Assembly (NCBI GenBank): GCA_025464915.1
Contig: JAODNF010000204.1
Coordinates: forward strand, 1-7,053
Source of the DNA: Frankiales bacterium
GTDB lineage: Bacteria > Actinomycetota > Actinomycetes > Mycobacteriales > SCTD01
Direction: 5' to 3'
Length of the DNA: 7,053 bases
In this document: in pieces, positions 5,888-7,053 of the stretch
Position numbering within the stretch: the first letter of the stretch is position 1
How the letters are laid out: each line of letters starts with the position of its first letter
Made by a program: the position numbers and the translations under genes
Notes under the pieces: model-generated
The model's database searches: none
The model's input: the letters and a program-made list of their open reading frames with translations, nothing else
What the model was told of the DNA's origin: nothing

Positions 5888-7053
5888 GAGCCCTCCAGAG
5901 CGCCGGGTCCGGCTCGAAGCGCACCACGAGCCGGCCCTCGACGAGGCGCGCACCCGCGACGACGCAGCGCCGGAGCGCGGAGGGCAGGGACAGCAGCCGG
6001 CGGTGGCCGCCGACGGTGACGACGAGGTCGTCGCCCGAGCGGGCCAGGTCGAGGTCCTCGAGACGGGCCAGCGGCAGCGAGAGCGAGAGCAGGAAGCCGT
6101 CGGTGTCGCGTGACACCACCAGCAGCTCCTCGGTGCAGGTGACCTCGGTGGGGTCGGTGTCGCCGTACAAGGTGTCGGCAAAGGCGACGAGAGCGTCCAG
6201 GCCCACCGGTTCCGCTGCGGCATAAGGGCTCTCGAGCACCGGCAGCGGCGCGGCGTCGGTGCGGATGGACGCGAGCTGCGCCTGCTGCGCGGTCACCCAG
6301 CCGGCCATCCACGGGTCGTCCGAGACCGGCACGACGCGGTTGGCGACGAGCCCGTCGACGCGGTAGCCGTAGAGCGCGAGCGACGTGAGGGTGCGGCGCG
6401 CCTCGGCGATGACGACGGCCTCGGGGGTGAGCACGAGGCGCACCGAGGTCGAGGGGGCGGTGAGCAGGCCCCGCACATCGGACAGCTCGTCGTGCAGCCG
6501 GGCGACCGCCTCGAACACGCCGTCCTCCGGCACGGCGGCGACCCGGGCGAGCAGCGGCCGGACCACCTTCATCGCGCGGCGGTGGACGGGGAAGACCTTC
6601 TCGACGTACCAGGACAGCGCCTCGGGCAGCGCGAGCAGCCGGAGCGTCTCCCCCGTGGGCGCGCAGTCGACCACGATGAGGTCGTAGCGGCCCGAGGCAG
6701 CGTGCTTGCGCAGCTCCAGGAGCGCGAGCACCTCCTCGGCGCCCGGCAGCACCGTCAGCTCCTCGGCCTGCAGGGCGTCCACCCCTGCGCGCTCCAGGAC
6801 CGACCTGAGGTAGTCCTGGACGTCGTGCCACGAGCGCTCGAAGGCGCGCTGGGCGTCGACCTGGACCGCGACGAGCCCGTCGGTGACCTCCATCGGCTCG
6901 CCGGTGAGCTCGACGCCGAATGCGTCACCGAGCGAGTGGGCCGGGTCCGTGGACAGCACCAGCGTCTTGAGCCCCCGCGCGGCAGCACGAGCCGCGGTGG
7001 CGGCCGCCGTGGTGGTCTTCCCGACGCCGCCCTTGCCGGTGAACAGCAGGACG
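5880..7053 (-). CDS. ArsA/GET3-family ATPase with C-terminal HSP20-like domain, 5' end cut by window edge
   Basis: A P-loop ATPase of the ArsA/Get3 class. The frame is open to the right edge, with 390 visible residues starting VLLFTGKGGVGKTT. Only a few N-terminal residues should be missing. The deviant Walker A GKGGVGKTT is at visible 6-14, switch I STDPAHSLGDAF at 34-45, and switch II DCAPTGETLRLL at 129-140. The last ~85 residues (about 300-385: LLSLSLPL...DLVVTVGGHRRLLSLP) look like the all-beta ArsA_HSP20 domain found in many bacterial ArsA-like proteins. There is a single ATPase half, no CxxC dimer motif and no ArsA-type arsenite-binding cysteine set, so an arsenite pump role is unlikely. 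It heads the visible part of the minus-strand operon and overlaps the Cys protein gene. The true function is unknown; client-protein handling is a guess. Confidence 0.92.
   Translation of the reverse strand, partial: VLLFTGKGGVGKTTTAAATAARAAARGLKTLVLSTDPAHSLGDAFGVELTGEPMEVTDGLVAVQVDAQRAFERSWHDVQDYLRSVLERAGVDALQAEELTVLPGAEEVLALLELRKHAASGRYDLIVVDCAPTGETLRLLALPEALSWYVEKVFPVHRRAMKVVRPLLARVAAVPEDGVFEAVARLHDELSDVRGLLTAPSTSVRLVLTPEAVVIAEARRTLTSLALYGYRVDGLVANRVVPVSDDPWMAGWVTAQQAQLASIRTDAAPLPVLESPYAAAEPVGLDALVAFADTLYGDTDPTEVTCTEELLVVSRDTDGFLLSLSLPLARLEDLDLARSGDDLVVTVGGHRRLLSLPSALRRCVVAGARLVEGRLVVRFEPDPALWRAHV
5891..5896 (-). promoter_or_regulatory. Ribosome binding site for the 98-aa protein, inside the ArsA-like gene
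   Basis: GGAGGG on the minus strand with a 3-nt spacer to ATG 5887. It lies within the 3' coding end of the ATPase gene, as expected for a start that overlaps the upstream stop. Confidence 0.6.

Noticed and set aside
4033..5889. 618-codon plus-strand open frame antisense to carbamate kinase, glucokinase and the 98-aa gene
   Set aside because: It is a GC-bias shadow: the translation is Arg/Ala/Asp-rich with no domain, and the minus-strand genes beneath it carry complete family motifs.
5737..6831. 364-codon minus-strand frame within the ArsA-like gene
   Set aside because: It is an alternative frame of the same strand, Arg/Ala/Gly-rich, and lies inside the ATPase frame that holds all the motifs.
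5880..7053. Arsenite-efflux ATPase (arsA) assignment
   Set aside because: There is a single ATPase half with an HSP20-like tail, no arsenite-binding cysteine set, and no ars operon neighbours.

Overview
The window is about 70% GC, with tightly packed genes, frequent GTG starts and strong third-position GC bias. Protein content (a ROK glucokinase with a CxCGxxGCxE zinc motif, an ArsA-like ATPase with a C-terminal HSP20-like domain, a two-helix DUF308-like protein with a Tyr-Glu-Pro-Pro linker) points to a high-GC actinobacterium. Nocardioidaceae (Nocardioides, Aeromicrobium and relatives) is my best guess, by resemblance only.

Layout. (1) 1-674, minus: a PlsC-family lysophospholipid acyltransferase, cut by the left edge. 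(2) 675-771: short divergent intergenic region. (3) 772-3638, plus: three genes in a row, namely an alpha/beta hydrolase of the carboxylesterase/monoacylglycerol lipase type, a conserved membrane-anchored protein of unknown function, and a TIGR00300-family (LOR/SDH-domain) protein, probably an NAD-dependent ornithine cyclodeaminase. (4) 3639-3711: a perfect 23-bp inverted repeat fills the gap between two convergent genes. (5) 3712-7053, minus, transcribed from right to left: ArsA-like ATPase (start just beyond the right edge), a 98-aa Cys-motif protein, ROK glucokinase and carbamate kinase. Junctions are -8, +1 and +3 nt, so this is almost certainly one operon.

How it fits together. The putative ornithine cyclodeaminase (ornithine to proline plus ammonia) and carbamate kinase (carbamoyl phosphate plus ADP to ATP plus carbamate) would both serve arginine/ornithine breakdown, although they converge and are not co-transcribed. 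No arginine deiminase or ornithine carbamoyltransferase is visible here. The ArsA-like ATPase and the small Cys protein are translationally coupled and look like functional partners of unknown role. The acyltransferase and the hydrolase are divergently transcribed and could both act on acyl-glycerol lipids. From memory, mycobacteria have an ArsA-like / small protein / acyltransferase order (Rv2184c-Rv2183c-Rv2182c). The arginine-related genes and hydrolase may therefore sit inside an older conserved cluster.

Most of the window is ordinary housekeeping and central metabolism. The items most worth a second look are the ArsA/CxxCxxC pair, the stand-alone TIGR00300 enzyme facing arcC, and the long perfect palindrome between them. 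I saw no rRNA, tRNA, CRISPR, insertion sequence or phage gene.
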